Origin: Canna indica
Lineage: Eukaryota > Streptophyta > Magnoliopsida > Zingiberales > Cannaceae
Reading direction: 5' to 3'
Assembly: GCA_034359265.1 (NCBI GenBank)
Contig: CP136890.1
Span: 42,816,501 to 42,880,500, forward strand
Length of the DNA: 64,000 nucleotides
Position 1 is the first letter of the stretch. Each line of letters begins with the position of its first letter. Position numbers and translations under genes: made by a program. Positions 1 to 11,751 of the stretch are shown one piece after another. Below the pieces are notes generated by a model that saw nothing but the letters and a program-made list of their open reading frames with translations, was not told the origin of the DNA and made no database searches.

Positions 1-1100
1 TTTTAATTTCATTTTTAATATCATTCACACAATTGCTTGAGTAGAATCATTTCTAGGAATGATTTTGGTAACTTGAATGATAGCTAGAAATATCTATTTT
101 TTCATTGAAATCAATATAGGATGAAAACTGAACTTAGACAATTCACTTTGAGCTCAAACTTGACACACACATCTTAAATGATCATTCAGCGATGTCTGGA
201 AAGTTTGAAGCAAAATTGACAACTTTTGAAAAATACTTGAAATTTACAAAAATACCCCTGGACTTTCAGGAATTTTAAGAATTTATAAAAAAGTGATTTT
301 TGAACTTTTAGATTCCTTGAAAAATCTAGTTTGTCCAGTTAAAGTTTCAAAAATTTTAGTTAAGAATATGATTTTATAAGGATTAAAAAGTTTGATTTTT
401 GTAAACTTGAAGTATAGTTTGACCTAAGTCAACAAAGTGACTTAGAAATTTTATTTTAAGTCCAAACTTGACTTATATACTTAGATTCACTCATGTTTGA
501 TGTCTAGATGCCTAAGTTAGAGAAAATATGAGTAGATAACAAATTTTGATACTTAGCCATTTTCATGTTTTCATGCCTATTTCAAATGAAACCGTGCTAA
601 GTTCATATTTTGATCAAATGACATTCTTTACACTTCAAACTTGATATACATGTTTTACATGACCATATCTTTGTATTTTTAAAGTTCGAATGATATGAAA
701 ATGTCATGAAAGATTCACTTATTCACGAAAATATCCATACTTGAGCGCATACATGATTCTTAGTTTTGGATTTCATTTATCATTTCACGATATCATGTAT
801 GACTTAGTCTATTATTCGATGTTTGGCTTTCATCACTTGAGTTGAGACTTTCACAGTTTTGAAAAATCTTTTAGAGTTTCAACTTTGACTTTTGATTGAC
901 TTTTCTTGCACTTTTTGATTGATGTCAAAAGAGGGAGAAAAATGTGGCTAAAGGGGAAGAAAATATAGGAAAACCATGCATATAGATATGAGGAGTTTAT
1001 TTTCACAGATATGCATGTTGATAGGGAGAGAAATCCCATGATTGATATCCTTTGCGCTTTAAATGATATATTTTCTTAAGGATGTTTGTCATCATACAAG
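1..1100 (+). mobile_element. 3' internal non-coding region of a Sirevirus-like copia element
   Basis: AT-rich DNA with no convincing coding frame. Near the right end are purine-rich motifs of the type Sireviruses repeat downstream of pol: GATGTCAAAAGAGGGAGAAA at 921-940, a second purine run at 951-962 and a GATAGGGAGAG motif near 1020-1030. The same motif series occurs in Copia-A at 11481-11600. The stretch ends in a TTTGTCATCAT-type sequence (about 1085-1096), which in Copia-A lies just before the final polypurine tract and 3' LTR. I infer it is the 3' internal end of an element whose body lies left of the window and whose 3' LTR continues at 3171. Confidence 0.55.
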
Positions 1101-3170
1101 GTAGAATTACACTGATCGTTCGGCCACATCATATAAAGATGTAAACAATAAATCCCAGGCCATCGACTAGGATGGTCTAGTAGTCTCCGACCACCGTATG
1201 AGGTAGGGATAGCTAGTCCCACCCAACTTGGGTCTGACACCTAGAGGGCCCACTGGTGCATCTCAAGACCCAATCATTGGCCGAGCTAAGCATTGGTCAT
1301 TTCCGACCTCCACGCTTCTCGGCGGACCATCCCAAGCACATCACACAATCAAGTGTCCTAGGGTTTCCTTATATACATTTCGGGCCGTTGCCCGTATCCG
1401 GCCCTAATTCGGCCTGCAGGGTCAACAATTCAATAATACCATTCCAAAAATGTGTTGGATGACATTCCAAAAATGTGTACACCTAATAATACTAGGTTTC
1501 TAAAGATGAATACTGGAAGTCCTAGAAGTTGTATCATTTCCTAGTTCAGTTTCCATATCTATTATGCACCTTACGATGTCCTATATATTATCTAGCGTTA
1601 TATGCTACCTTGGGTGAGGAATTTTGTGAACCGAACTTAGAATTTCACCCCTGAACATTTCCGGACAGCATATATTCAATAAATAACGGTAAACATAATT
1701 CACAACAACTACCATGTATAACTACGAGGTTCAACGATAAAAATTTATATGTTGCATATAGAATTAAATTCAATATGGAACATCGTATCAAGCATGGTAA
1801 AAATATCCCAGTGGCACTTACAAAATTAATCATGGGTAGCAACATCATGAAGAACCCGAATTAAAGTGGTAATTAATTTAGTGATTAAAATAATAAGGAA
1901 TATACATTAAGCAAAGCAACAATTTAACATGATATGAGGGATTAAATGAAACCTTTATTTGAATACATATACCATAACCATCATATCCATAAGAGCATTA
2001 GCAAGAACATTTCCAAAATATGATAATGAAGGTCTATCACTAAACAATTCATATGATAAGCGAGAAATTATGTAACATGAATATGAATTAGCATCAAACG
2101 GAAAGGTATGAACAAGTACTCATATCATTCAATTTCCCCTTTTCTTTTCCCTTGCTCGGCCGAAGCTTGAGCAAGGTAATTCTTGCTCAGCCAAACCCTA
2201 TGGATGGGAAGGGGCTGACATTTCATCCATAATTTATATGCATCAGTCTACGGATCTAATGTTTAACAAGAAACAAAACTCGAAATCATGCATCTTAACT
2301 CAAACTGTCCACACTCCCCATTCATACCACTGATCGGCCGACTCAAGCAGGGTAAACCCTTGCTCAGCCGAGTCCTCAAATTGAAGGGGGCATGGCTGCA
2401 GCAAGAACACCATATGAAGCCGTAGATCTAGCATATCATGAACACCAAGAGATATACGGTTGCGAAACAAGCGAGGAAAATTTAGAGAAAATTTCGGCAT
2501 GACCTTCCCCTATTTCCTCAACTCGGCAGCCCATAAAAATGCAAAAAAAACACGATCTAATACATAAGATCACATGCACATACATTGATTTAAAACTCTA
2601 CTCAAAGAAACTCGTCGATCGGCAAAAACTCACGAAGAAAAATACGATTTCAAATCTCATAGGGCCGGCCACCCGCCTCCCTTCAAAAGCATGATAACCA
2701 CTCACCTAGATCTGATCACGAAGAAATCTTGAAGAAAATGGGATGCCGATCTCCTCGAGCGTCGTCGTGAACTCGGCGCCGACAATATCTCCACCTCATT
2801 TCTCCCTTTCTCCCTCTTGATGGGCTGCGTGCGGCTCTCTCTTTGAGGCACACGGGTGGCTTGGGTGAGGGGTTTTATTCCCCTCATCCAATGACCCAAA
2901 TGCCCCTCACTTGACTTGACTTCTACTCGGTTCGATCCGAGTTCGATTCGGACTCTGATCCAATCTGCACTCATGAGTCGAACTTGACTTAATAAGACAT
3001 CATAAGCAAGAAAGGAAATAACCATTGAACCAATTTAACTTCATATTTCCATGGGTCGGGTTATACCTTCTACTCGAGGTGATTCTCGCGACTCGACCCT
3101 ACTAACCTCTGATCCGGTGCGCTGCACCAAAGATAGATTTTTATATTAGGAAAAAATTTTGGGTCTTACA
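1101..3170. repeat. LARD-like non-coding element, copy 1 (5'-truncated?)
   Basis: This stretch has no supported gene; its short frames are chance. It resembles the LARD-like element at 14046-34409 in the same order: a TTTCGGGCC...CCCG motif near 1380-1410 matches 32620-32660, and an ACCACTCACCT motif near 2697 matches 33690. The distance from the first motif to the right end is about 1.79 kb in both. The right edge is sharp: GGGTCTTACA ends at 3170, and LTR-like sequence resumes at 3171. ACAAG occurs at 1096-1100 and 3168-3172 and could be a target duplication, but the ends do not agree fully with it. The class is not recognised. Confidence 0.45.
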
Positions 3171-3705
3171 AGAAATCTTTTAGGTTCCAAGTCAATTAGC
3201 GGACGATGTCCCCGATCGAAAAAATTGGAGAAATTAGCAAGGACGCTCGTCAACGATCGGGATTCTTCAGGAAGATAGAGTTTAGGTTTAGGGTGTCTAG
3301 ATAAATTGTAAATCCTCATGATGATGCATAAGAATCCAAAATCAATCCCGAACCCCAAAACATGAAAACCCGGAAACTGCCCTAAAATTCACTAAGCCTA
3401 GGGAGCTCCTTGGAGGGCTATATGACCTAGACATTTTTTGACACAAAAAATGGTGGTAATTGTTCATTGGGTAAAAACTAGATAACGCGGTATTTTTAAG
3501 GAATTTTTGGAAGCCTTTAGCATACCCATATTTGACCCGGGAGATTAGAAAATTTCTGTTTTCTGGAAATTTGTACTAGACCCCAAAAATTAGATTTTGG
3601 TTCTTAAGGATTTTGATTTTTTAGATATTTTTATTGAATCCAAATGGGGATAATCCTTATATTATATTTATGTTTTAAAGTTATTAACTTAAAGATAGTA
3701 AATGT
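3171..3705 (+). repeat. LTR fragment of the Sirevirus-like element, part 1
   Basis: From 3171 the sequence matches the inside of the solo LTR at 3781 onward (AGGTTCCA..., GATGTCC...GATCGAAAAAATTGG), so this is LTR U3 sequence whose start was lost where the LARD-like element sits. It is interrupted at 3705 by a solo LTR and continues at 4640. It would be the 3' LTR of the element whose internal end is at 1-1100. No gene is present. Confidence 0.5.
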
Positions 3706-4634
3706 TGTTGGCCTAAGGTTTTCTACCTTGGTCTTAATCTCGATTTTGATGATAACAAACATGGAACTAATGTTTCATTGAGAAATATTTTCAGGTTCCA
3801 TATCGATTAGCTCTTGATGTCCTCGATTAGAAATATTGAAAAAATTGGAAAATTGGAAGGACATTGATCGTCGCGTTTGGGTTCGTCATGGAAATCTCTT
3901 GAAGTTCGACGTGTGCACCAAAGACATCTTGGTTGAGTCTAAAAAACACATGGAAAGTTCTTCAAGTTTTCACACGTTGAAGGTCGGAACCCGGAAACGA
4001 AGCGCGCAAGAAGAAAGCTAAAAAAATCAAGTTTAGCCTAGGTTCGATCGACTAGGGAGTTTTTTTTGGAGCTAAGTACCTATTGTTTGATTTATTGCTC
4101 CGATTGTTATTGTATTTTGTTATTTATTTCATTGTAATTGAACTTGTGTAAACCTAGGTTGCTAGGTTTGATTGAGTTGGTGGTTGCCTTGGTGTTAAGG
4201 CTTAAATGCACCGGTGTAAACGTAGTTTGCTAGGATTTGTTCTTGTTGTCCTTAGGATTGAGGTGGGAGAGTGCTCTCGGTAGGAAGGCGAAGACTTCCA
4301 GGTGTGGAAGTGCCTTCGGTGTGAGAGCGGAGACTCTCTGGTGAAAATGTCCTCATTGTAAAGGAATCAGGATAATCTAGTAAACTTAGTTTGGAAATCC
4401 TAAGCGGGGTGCTTAGGTAGTGGAGTAGGCATTGGGGCCGAACCACTATAAACAATTGTGTTAGCATTGTTCTCTTTGTGTATTCATTATTTATCTTCAT
4501 TACTCGCATCCACATTTAGTCGTCGAATTATAAATTGCCTAAGTAGTTTAAGAAAAAGTTTAAAATCAGAATTTAGGCTAATTGATTAGTTAACACACTA
4601 TTCACCCCCCCTAGTGTGGCCATTTCATACAACA
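3706..4634 (+). repeat. Solo LTR of a copia element (target duplication AATGT)
   Basis: The LTR begins TGTTGGCCTAAGG at 3706 and ends ACAACA at 4634. It is flanked by a perfect 5-bp duplication, AATGT at 3701-3705 and again at 4635-4639. It contains the typical run of this group: GATTTTGATGATAACAAAC near the start, a T-rich region, the phrase GTGGGAGAGTGCTCTCGG near 4262, and CTATTCACCCCCC...TAGTGTGG near the end. No internal region or second LTR is attached, so it arose by LTR-LTR recombination. Related LTR starts occur at 37726 and, more distantly, at 5738. Confidence 0.8.
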
Positions 4635-4639
4635 AATGT

Positions 4640-5675
4640 TATATAGGTAGACTTAGCAAAGACGGAACCAAAACGAGCAGAAAATCCAGCCTAACCAAAC
4701 TGCCTTGCACAAATTCGGTCGACCGATTGGTCGACCGTCGGTATTTTGGTTGACCGATCATCGAACATTGTCCAGAACGGGAAGAATGCTCCAGTCGCTC
4801 GGGCGGTCGCTTGGTCGATCAACCGACGATCGACCAGACAAGCGACCAGCGGGCTGTAACGAGCAAAAAATCGCCCGTTGAGAAGAGAGAGCTCTCTCTT
4901 CTCTTCATGGTTTATAAATAGGAAGCCATGAGAGCCTTCCTTCATACTGTTGATCACCTCTAACCTCCTTGAGCCATCTCTTGATCAATTCTAAGCCTTC
5001 ATTGAGCAAATCTTGTGAAAACCCTAGCTTGAACCTTTCATCTCCTTGATTAAGCCTTTACTTCATTGCTTCATTATCAAAGGCATCAAGAGGAAGCTAG
5101 AAATCTTGTTGTGGAGCTAAGTAATTTATTATTTGATTTATTGCTCCATTTAGTGTTGTATTTTCTTATTTATTTTTTTGTATTTGAGTTTGTGCAAGAC
5201 CTAGAGTGTGGGTCTTGAAATTGGGTTGTAGCCTTGGTGTTTGAGGTTTAAATCCACCGTTGTAAATGTAGTTTACTAGGATTAGTTGAGTTGTCCCTTA
5301 GGCTGAGGTGGGAGAGTGCTCTCGGTAGGAAGGCGGGATACTTTCGGGTGTGGAAGTGCCTTCGGTTTGAGAGCGAAGACTTTCCGATTGTAAAGTCCTC
5401 TTTGTAAGGGAAAACGATATAATCTAGTAAACTTAGTTTGGAAATCCTAAGCGGGGTGCTTAGGTAGTGGAGTAGGCATTGGGGCCAAACCACTATAAAT
5501 CATTGTATTAGCATTGATATTTTGTTTGTGTTTATTGCTTCATATTTATTGCTTCCGCTTGCTATTAATATCGTGCTTAGCCTAACTAATCAAGAAACGA
5601 TTAAAACCGAAATTAGGCGATAAGATTAGTTAACACACTATTCACCCCCACCCTCTAGTGTAGGCCATTTCACCA
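4640..5675 (+). repeat. LTR fragment of the Sirevirus-like element, part 2
   Basis: Continuation of the LTR broken at 3705. It holds a U3 palindrome-rich segment at about 4715-4850 (repeated GGTCGACCG and CGATCGACC words), a TATA-like TATAAATAGG at about 4913-4922, and the R/U5 part ending in CTATTCACCCCC...TCTAGTG near 5638-5660. The order palindromes, TATA box, transcribed part is the same as in the LTRs of Copia-A and Copia-C. After about 5675 the sequence turns into copia integrase coding sequence. Confidence 0.6.
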
Positions 5676-5737
5676 ACTCATGTTTACTTGGCAAGATGAC
5701 CAAGACACCTTTCGCATGGCATGGTGAGAGGGCTAAT
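5676..5737 (+). pseudogene. Copia-B integrase fragment 1 (gag-pre-integrase end)
   Basis: This short piece encodes CLLGKMTKTPFAWHGERAN, the characteristic stretch between the gag-pre-integrase zinc region and the integrase core of Ty1-copia polyproteins. It stops at the insertion site of Copia-A and continues in the right context at 13783 (DLLGLVHYDVCGPL...). The flanking duplication CTAAT (5733-5737, 13778-13782) confirms that one coding region was split. The rest of Copia-B to the left is outside the window or was displaced by the Sirevirus LTR. Confidence 0.75.
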
Positions 5738-7022
5738 TGTTGGTCGAGGTTTCATCCTCATTCCCAAGTACTTCCTGAAATTGTTTTGATGATAACAAAC
5801 TACTCTTAACGGTGTCTTTTAGCATGATAATTTCATGTTCAAAGTCGATTTGCGCGACACATCTTTGATCGGAAAAGTCAACATGTCGATAAAGGAAATC
5901 GGAAGAAATTGGAAGGATGTGGTCCAATGCGCGATCGTCAACGAAAAAAGCAAATGTAGAGTTAGAGCATCTAGGAATAATGTATTCTTCCTAAAATGGT
6001 GCCTAGATCCAACAATATCTGGTAACTGTACCCCGACTCAAGACTTGATCAAATAATCTATTTTCGTTGTTGATAACAGATAATCAGTCGATCCTCATGC
6101 GACCATGGATCGACCGAGGGTCATCCATCGATCGACCAGCTTGCTACTGGAATTCCAGTAGCAGATTCAGTCGACTCTCGGGCGACCATGGGTCGACTGA
6201 GGATCGCCCGATGGTTGACTATCGAGCGACCATGGGTCAATCGAGGATTGCCCGACGGTCAACCAAAATTGCCAATGGTTCTTTTTTTAGGTCATTTTCT
6301 ACTCGTTGAACCCGACTCCTTAACTCTCTATTCTATATAAACCCTCATTTTTAGTCTTCTAAGTATTGTTGGAAGACCTTGAAACATCCCATAAACATCC
6401 TTGAGCTTCATAAAGTTATTTTTTAAAAAACCCTACTCCTCCAAGCTTCATCTCTTAACTTTGACCTTGTGCTTCATTGTTTCATCGTCAATGCATCAAG
6501 AAAGGGACTAGGAATTGCTGGTTGAGAGCTAAGTTGTACTTCATTTAGATTTTCTCTCATTAGTTTTGTTTTATTCTTGATTTACTTGTTAATTACTCGT
6601 GTTTGTGTAAACCTAGTGATCTCAGTGTGTGGTTTGAGTGGTAGTCTTAGAGTAGAGACTTAAAACCACTTGTTTGAGCTAAGTTAGGAGTGTTTCTTTA
6701 GGTTTGAGGTGGGAGAGTTCACTCGGTGTGAAGGCGGAGACTTCCGGGTGTGGAAGTGCCATTAGAGAAGAGTGAAGAGACTCTTAATTTAGTGAATTTG
6801 TGCGTGAAATCCGAAGCACGGTGCTTAAGTAGTGGAGTAGGCGGTGTTGTCGAACCGCTATAAATCTTGGTGTGTTAGCATTGCCTCATTTAGTGTTGAT
6901 TTCATTCTTGCAAAATCATATACTCATAATTGAAATCAATAACTTGTTTAAATAATTGAACTTAGCATAGAATTAGCGGCACACACTATTCACCCCTCTC
7001 TAGTGTGAACATTCACCCCACA
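5738..7022 (+). repeat. 5' LTR of Copia-A
   Basis: Starts TGTTGGTCGAGG and ends CCCCACA. It matches 11752-13777 once the MITE and a short tandem duplication there are discounted. U3 carries GATCGACC/TCGACCGAGG-type repeats at about 6085-6260, followed by a TATA-like TATATAAACC at 6334 and the transcribed portion with GTGGGAGAGTTCACTCGG near 6711. No gene of its own. Confidence 0.85.
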
Positions 7023-7024
7023 TT

Positions 7025-7036
7025 TGGTATCAGACC
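7025..7036 (+). other. Primer binding site (initiator Met tRNA) of Copia-A
   Basis: TGGTATCAGACC lies two bases after the 5' LTR. It corresponds to the 3' end of plant initiator methionine tRNA (TGGTATCAGAGCC in most copia elements) with one difference near its end. It is the minus-strand priming site. Confidence 0.85.
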
Positions 7037-7089
7037 AGGTTGTAGATCAAGATCTCACCATCTCATGTACATCTTGCCTAGATCTGAGA

Positions 7090-8390
7090 ATGACACTACT
7101 AGAGTCAATTGTTTCCACACCTCCTATGTTCGACGAGTCTTTTTCTAGAATTTCATTTGGCAACATGCAATATATAATGTTCGTGGCTTGTGCATTCAAT
7201 TCAAACATCTTGATCTCATTTTCATTCCAAACATGCATTTCATTTGTAGGTTCCACATATATAGTTGTTTTTTATCATGTTAAAGACACATATACCTTGA
7301 GTCTTTAGGAATGTATACATTCTATCTTTCGAAAGACCAAAGTTAACTAAACAATTAACTACCCTTCACGAGGATGGCGATGAAAATGATCATTCTCCTT
7401 GTATTAACATGTCTTCTGAAGCTTATAATTCCTCTAGCCAAGGATGCTCCAAAAGCCGGAAAAGAAGTGTTATATGCTTCATGTGCAAAGAAAATGAACA
7501 TATCAAGAAAAAATGTCCCTTGAAAAAAGGAAGATCCAAGAAAAAGAAGAATGCCTCTACATCTACCTCAAGACCAAGTGAAGCATCTTCTTTTCATAAC
7601 TTTGAAGTCTCTTCAAAGGAATGCCTCTTCGATGTTCATGAGAAGGTACACTCTTCAACTTCTAGTCAGGCTCATACCGACATTAATGATTGTGAATCAA
7701 ATAGTTCAAAATCCATAGATATGTCTTATGATGAACTATTAGATGAATGTACAAAAATGTATGAGTTACTCATGAAAAGAAATAAAGAAAACTCAAGACT
7801 TAGTAGTACCTTGCATGAAGTAAAATTAGAAAATGAGAAGTTAATATTTAGTATAAAAGATTCTTGCCATGATAAGTTAAATCATGAGATCAAAAACTTA
7901 AAAAGGATGAATAATGATTTACGAAAAGAAAATGAAGATCACTTGAGACTTGAGAACTCAAAATTTAAGAGTGACAACAATATTTTGAATTCTCAACTAC
8001 ATGGCATACACAACTCAATAGAACTTTTGAATGATGAAATTTCTATTTTAAATAATAAAGTAAATGAAGTCAAAAATATTTCTCATGCTACGAAACTTGA
8101 AATGAAAAACACTTCATTTAGGAGTACTTACCCTCACACACATATCAAGCATCATACCCATAAAGTTCATATCCATTGAAAGAATGAAAGAAAAATATTT
8201 CATGGACATTATTTTTGTTGTGGTGTATATGGACATGCAATTCATGATTGTATTTTTAAGATGAACCCAAGTGGAGTCAGAACACTATGGGTTCCTAAGT
8301 CCAATAAATCTCATGGACCCAAGAATATTTGGGTACCAAAAGGATCTTGTTCTCTTGTAGGAGGAATCACCACACAAGGATGAAAAAGTT
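7090..8390 (+). pseudogene. Copia-A gag-like frame with CCHC knuckle and coiled coil
   Basis: The best open part is 7409-8179 (256 aa). Residues 23-36 form a retroviral zinc knuckle CFMCKENEHIKKKC (C-x2-C-x4-H-x4-C), followed by a Lys-rich stretch that would bind nucleic acid. Residues about 100-240 are rich in Leu/Glu/Lys/Asn in a coiled-coil pattern, as in Sirevirus Gag. After a stop at 8179 the frame continues to about 8383 with a second, imperfect knuckle in which a Tyr replaces the first Cys, and the WVPK...GPKNIWVPKG segment found before protease in copia elements. Upstream, 7100-7160 resembles the gag start (STPPMFDE), but the UBN2-like core is deleted. The ATG at 7409 is only the first ATG of this frame: open sequence runs upstream of it. 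Confidence 0.7.
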
Positions 8391-9748
8391 GGAACTCAAG
8401 GTTGCTTAAGGTTCTTCATTGAAAAATATTCAATGAAAAGCAACTTTGGTATGACATCTCTACTCTTAACTTATAATTCATTTATCTCAATTATTGATGT
8501 CATTATGCATCAACCTACATGTTAATTTCGGAGGCATGTTATTGATGAAGATTGTTTATTTTCTTATGGTCTCTACGGAGGCATTAGGCTTCTAAACATG
8601 TAATAGATGCATGCTTAAATTTCAAAATTTTCTAATAAGAGATAAAAATTCACGCGATTTAGTCGTCGGAAATCAGACACGAAGTATTCTATTTTGAACA
8701 AAATACTTTCGATCAATCTTGGGCTGATCCTCGGGCGATCTGCGGCAGCGGGTCTTGCTGTTGAGGGTCGACCGACAGAGCTTGGAATGGTCCAGTCTGC
8801 CCAAAATTTCTTGATCTGCGAATCATGGCCTTTGATTTACCCTCTCAAGGGTCAAATCTATGACATCTCACTCCATTCACCCGTGACTCGCCCCTTGGTG
8901 TATCGATACTCCTCTCCCCTCCTCTCTTGGCTTCTCTCCTCAAGATCCAACCCCATCTTCCCACTTGGTAAGGTTTTAAACACTCTTCTTCCATCCTATT
9001 TTTACTTAAGATTTACCTTTCCTAAGAGCATTTTAAGGTAGATTTCAAAGCATTGAGTTTCTTCTCCACATTGCTCTTGATGAGATTTTTGAGATGGTTT
9101 ATTTTAAATTTTCTTAAATTGCTTTTCTTGATGATTTCTCATGAAGATCTTGAGATCAACAAATCTTATCACTCATTCTTGATGATTCATGTACAATCAC
9201 GGGTTAATGATGAGAAAAATCTCTTCTTTTGGATTCATGAAAAACTAGATATAGTAAGATTTTTCAAAATGGTTTTAAGCACTATTTTGATTTGATGACT
9301 TGAGTTTTCATGTATAAAAATCTAGTTAAGTCATACAAAAATTGTCCTTACTTCATAAAACTTTGGAATAAATAAGGTTGAGAAAATTTCATGATGTGCT
9401 AGCATCTTCATCCTTCTTTATTCACAAAAATTCTTATAACTAAGGGATTTATTTTATTCATGAAAGATCTTATAAATCCCATATCGAAAGACATTTTGTT
9501 TTGCTCTTGAGATAAGCTCTTCACAAGATTTATTTTATATTTATCTCTTAAATAATAATTTCACTATACAAAGCAAAACTTGGATTTTATGAATTTTTTG
9601 CATTGGGTGATGGATTTAAAATTTTTCTTATTCATTTTTGTTCCAAAACTTGTTTTCAAAAATTAGGAGGCCATTTCTAGATTGAATCCATGCATGACAT
9701 TTTAGAATTCATGCATTGTTGATCATTTATCCCAATTGTACAATGCAT
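8391..9748 (+). other. Non-coding spacer where pol would be expected in Copia-A
   Basis: T-rich and A-rich DNA without a supported gene. No integrase, RT or RNase H motif appears in any frame. A local patch at about 8690-8780 carries CGATC/GGTCGACC words like those in the LTR U3 regions and may be a relic of LTR sequence. Short frames at 8694-9041 and 9053-9295 have no recognisable domains. Confidence 0.6.
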
Positions 9749-11292
9749 ATGGCTCCAAAAACCCAATATCCTAATCTGCCTGAGAGCCGTTTGTCTAGAT
9801 TAGGAAAATCTCAAGCCTCTAAATTTAAAAGTTGACCTATTGTGTCCACTAGACTTGTAAACATTGGGAAGTTTGGTAACTATCGAATCGGGGGTATATT
9901 GGATAGCATAGGTTAGGTTGACATTGTAACTAGAGTTGATGTTGTTAGGCCCACCTTAGTACATGTCTTTTACGGAAACATGTTTGTTGAAGAGCCAAAA
10001 AATCGAGAGGGATATCCCACTATTAGGACAGAGCTTCAAGGAAGATCTATCACCTTGTTGGCTGATATCATTAGGGCTACTTTTCACCTACCTAAGGGAG
10101 GCATTGGCCTTTATTCACTTTCCACATATGAGTTTAATGAAATGTTCCCAAATGAGGTAGTAATGAATGTCATATCTCTACCATCCTATCAGACTATTCC
10201 TCCCATCTAGGCAAAATACCTAGTCATTCCTGCCCGTATTGTGCATATTATTATAGCTCATGACATCCTACCTAGGGTTGGTCATTATAACGTGGTAACA
10301 CTTATGAGTAGTAGGATTTTATTATGTGCCATGACCTCTAGACATATTGATATGGCAGATTTGATTCTAAACTATATGGCCGAGTGCCAACGGTCTGTGT
10401 GTAAGGCCCTGCCTTTATGCGACTTTTGTCTCATTTTTCATTAACTCTGCGCGTATTGATAGAACTAAGTATCCAGTTGAGCCTGCCCCTATATCCTTTG
10501 ACACTATCACCCTTACCCAGATGAAGATTCTTCCCGAAGGTTGTAGGAAGAGAGCACGAGCAGCAGATCCGGTGGCCTCTAGCCTTGCCTGGCCTATTTA
10601 AAAATAAAACAAGGCTCATGCCTACTTCAAAGCCTATTTTCCTTATCAGGCCAGGCTCAGACTCAATTTAAAGCCTATTGAGCCTAACAGGCCGACCTGG
10701 GCCTGTTAAGGTGATGTGCATATATAATGTTTTGTAGGCCTCGCCTGTTTTGAAACCTGCATGATTGGCGGTCTATATTAGGCCTATTATAAATATTTTA
10801 ATAATTGGCATGTATGAAATATTTTAAATTGCAGGCTTTATAAACATGCCACGGGCTAGGTTGGGCTAATAAACATGCCAGACTTAGGCTAAGAAAAAAG
10901 CCTATAATAGGACATGGGCCAGGTTCAGACCAATTTGTTACTATACAGGTATGGCCTATTAAGGCGAAAACCTGGCCTGGCCTGGCCTGTTTCCACCCCT
11001 ACTGGTAGAGCATGACGATGACGATGACGATGACGACGATGCTGAGGGAGATGATGGTACTGGAGGTAGCTCATCGCATCCACTACCAAACGATCGATAT
11101 GATATGTTGGAGTCTCGGATGGCTCAACTTCAAATGGATCAGGTCACTTGGAACTCCAACATGACCAACCACATCGATCAAATCTATAGTTGTGTAGATG
11201 ACATTTATGGTTGTGTTGACGAGATGTATGGAGGAGTTGACCAGATGTGGCACTACTACCAGAGCCAGCAGCCACCTCCTCCCGAGGAGTGA
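9749..11292 (+). pseudogene. Copia-A second ORF, putative plant transposon protein (PF20167-like)
   Basis: From ATG 9749 (MAPKTQYP...) one frame runs to about 10440 with three in-frame stops (near 9833, 9917 and 10208), then shifts frame at about 10437 (RIDRTKYPVEPAP...). The pattern of a VRPTLVHVFYGNM segment, a GRSITLLADII segment, Pro-rich linkers, and an ARIVHIIIAHDILPR segment fits the domain called Putative plant transposon protein; this is recognition by pattern, not a search. A MITE (10577-11001) interrupts it. The end, 11005-11292, has a run of nine Asp and a repeated VDDIYGCVDEMYGGVDQM heptad-like tail. The frame lies just upstream of the polypurine tracts, where some Sireviruses carry an extra ORF. 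Function unknown. Confidence 0.6.
10577..11001. mobile_element. MITE-like insertion rich in AGGCC words (hAT-like end)
   Basis: About 425 bp dominated by GGCCTG/CAGGCC words in both orientations (GGCCAGGCTC, CTGGCCTGGCCTGGCC), absent from the surrounding coding frame. The right end reads TTTCCACCCCTA, reverse complement TAGGGGTGGAAA, a typical hAT MITE terminus. The left end is eroded and I see no clear 8-bp duplication. It splits the second ORF of Copia-A, whose reading resumes at about 11005. Confidence 0.6.
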
Positions 11293-11480
11293 TGATAGAC
11301 TACTTATGATTATCTATCTTTATATGCTTTCATCATGATGTATGACATTTTCTTCCGTGTTATGACTACTTGATGCACTTTGGCTATTTGATATACTTTG
11401 ATTATGTTATGTATTAGGATTGAATATGTTTATGGATTGGTAGTTAACTAAATTCATGCGTTTTCTTTTTGCCCTTTTTA

Positions 11481-11751
11481 AGTGATGTCAAAAGGGGAGA
11501 AATGGAAATATCACAATATGCATGTATTACTGTGATATCATGAAAATGCATATCGATAGGGGGAGCTAAATCAATTAGTATGCATGTTGATAGGGGGAGC
11601 GCTTCATATAGATTGTGTATTTACCTTGCATTTACCTTTCCTTGCTCAAAACATGCACCACTAATGTATCACTATCATGTAAATATATTTATCATGATCC
11701 CATCCATGTTTTATTGAGATGAGGGTTTATCACCATCAAAAAGGGGGAGAA
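11481..11751 (+). other. Multiple polypurine tracts of Copia-A
   Basis: Purine tracts recur at 11491-11502 (AAAGGGGAGAAA), 11556-11565 (GATAGGGGGA), 11590-11600 (ATAGGGGGAGC) and, directly before the 3' LTR, 11738-11751 (AAAAAGGGGGAGAA). The last is the plus-strand primer. Several PPT-like copies downstream of the last ORF are a known hallmark of Sireviruses. Confidence 0.8.

Noticed and set aside
2702..3025. 107-codon minus-strand frame in LARD copy 1
   Set aside because: No homology pattern and not conserved at the equivalent place in copy 2 (near 33700).
7025..7036. Possible tRNA gene fragment
   Set aside because: It matches only the 3' acceptor end of initiator tRNA and stands next to an LTR, so it is a primer binding site.
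7024..7308. 94-codon frame right after the primer site as a separate gene
   Set aside because: It covers the remnant gag start plus out-of-frame AT-rich DNA; it is part of damaged Copia-A gag.
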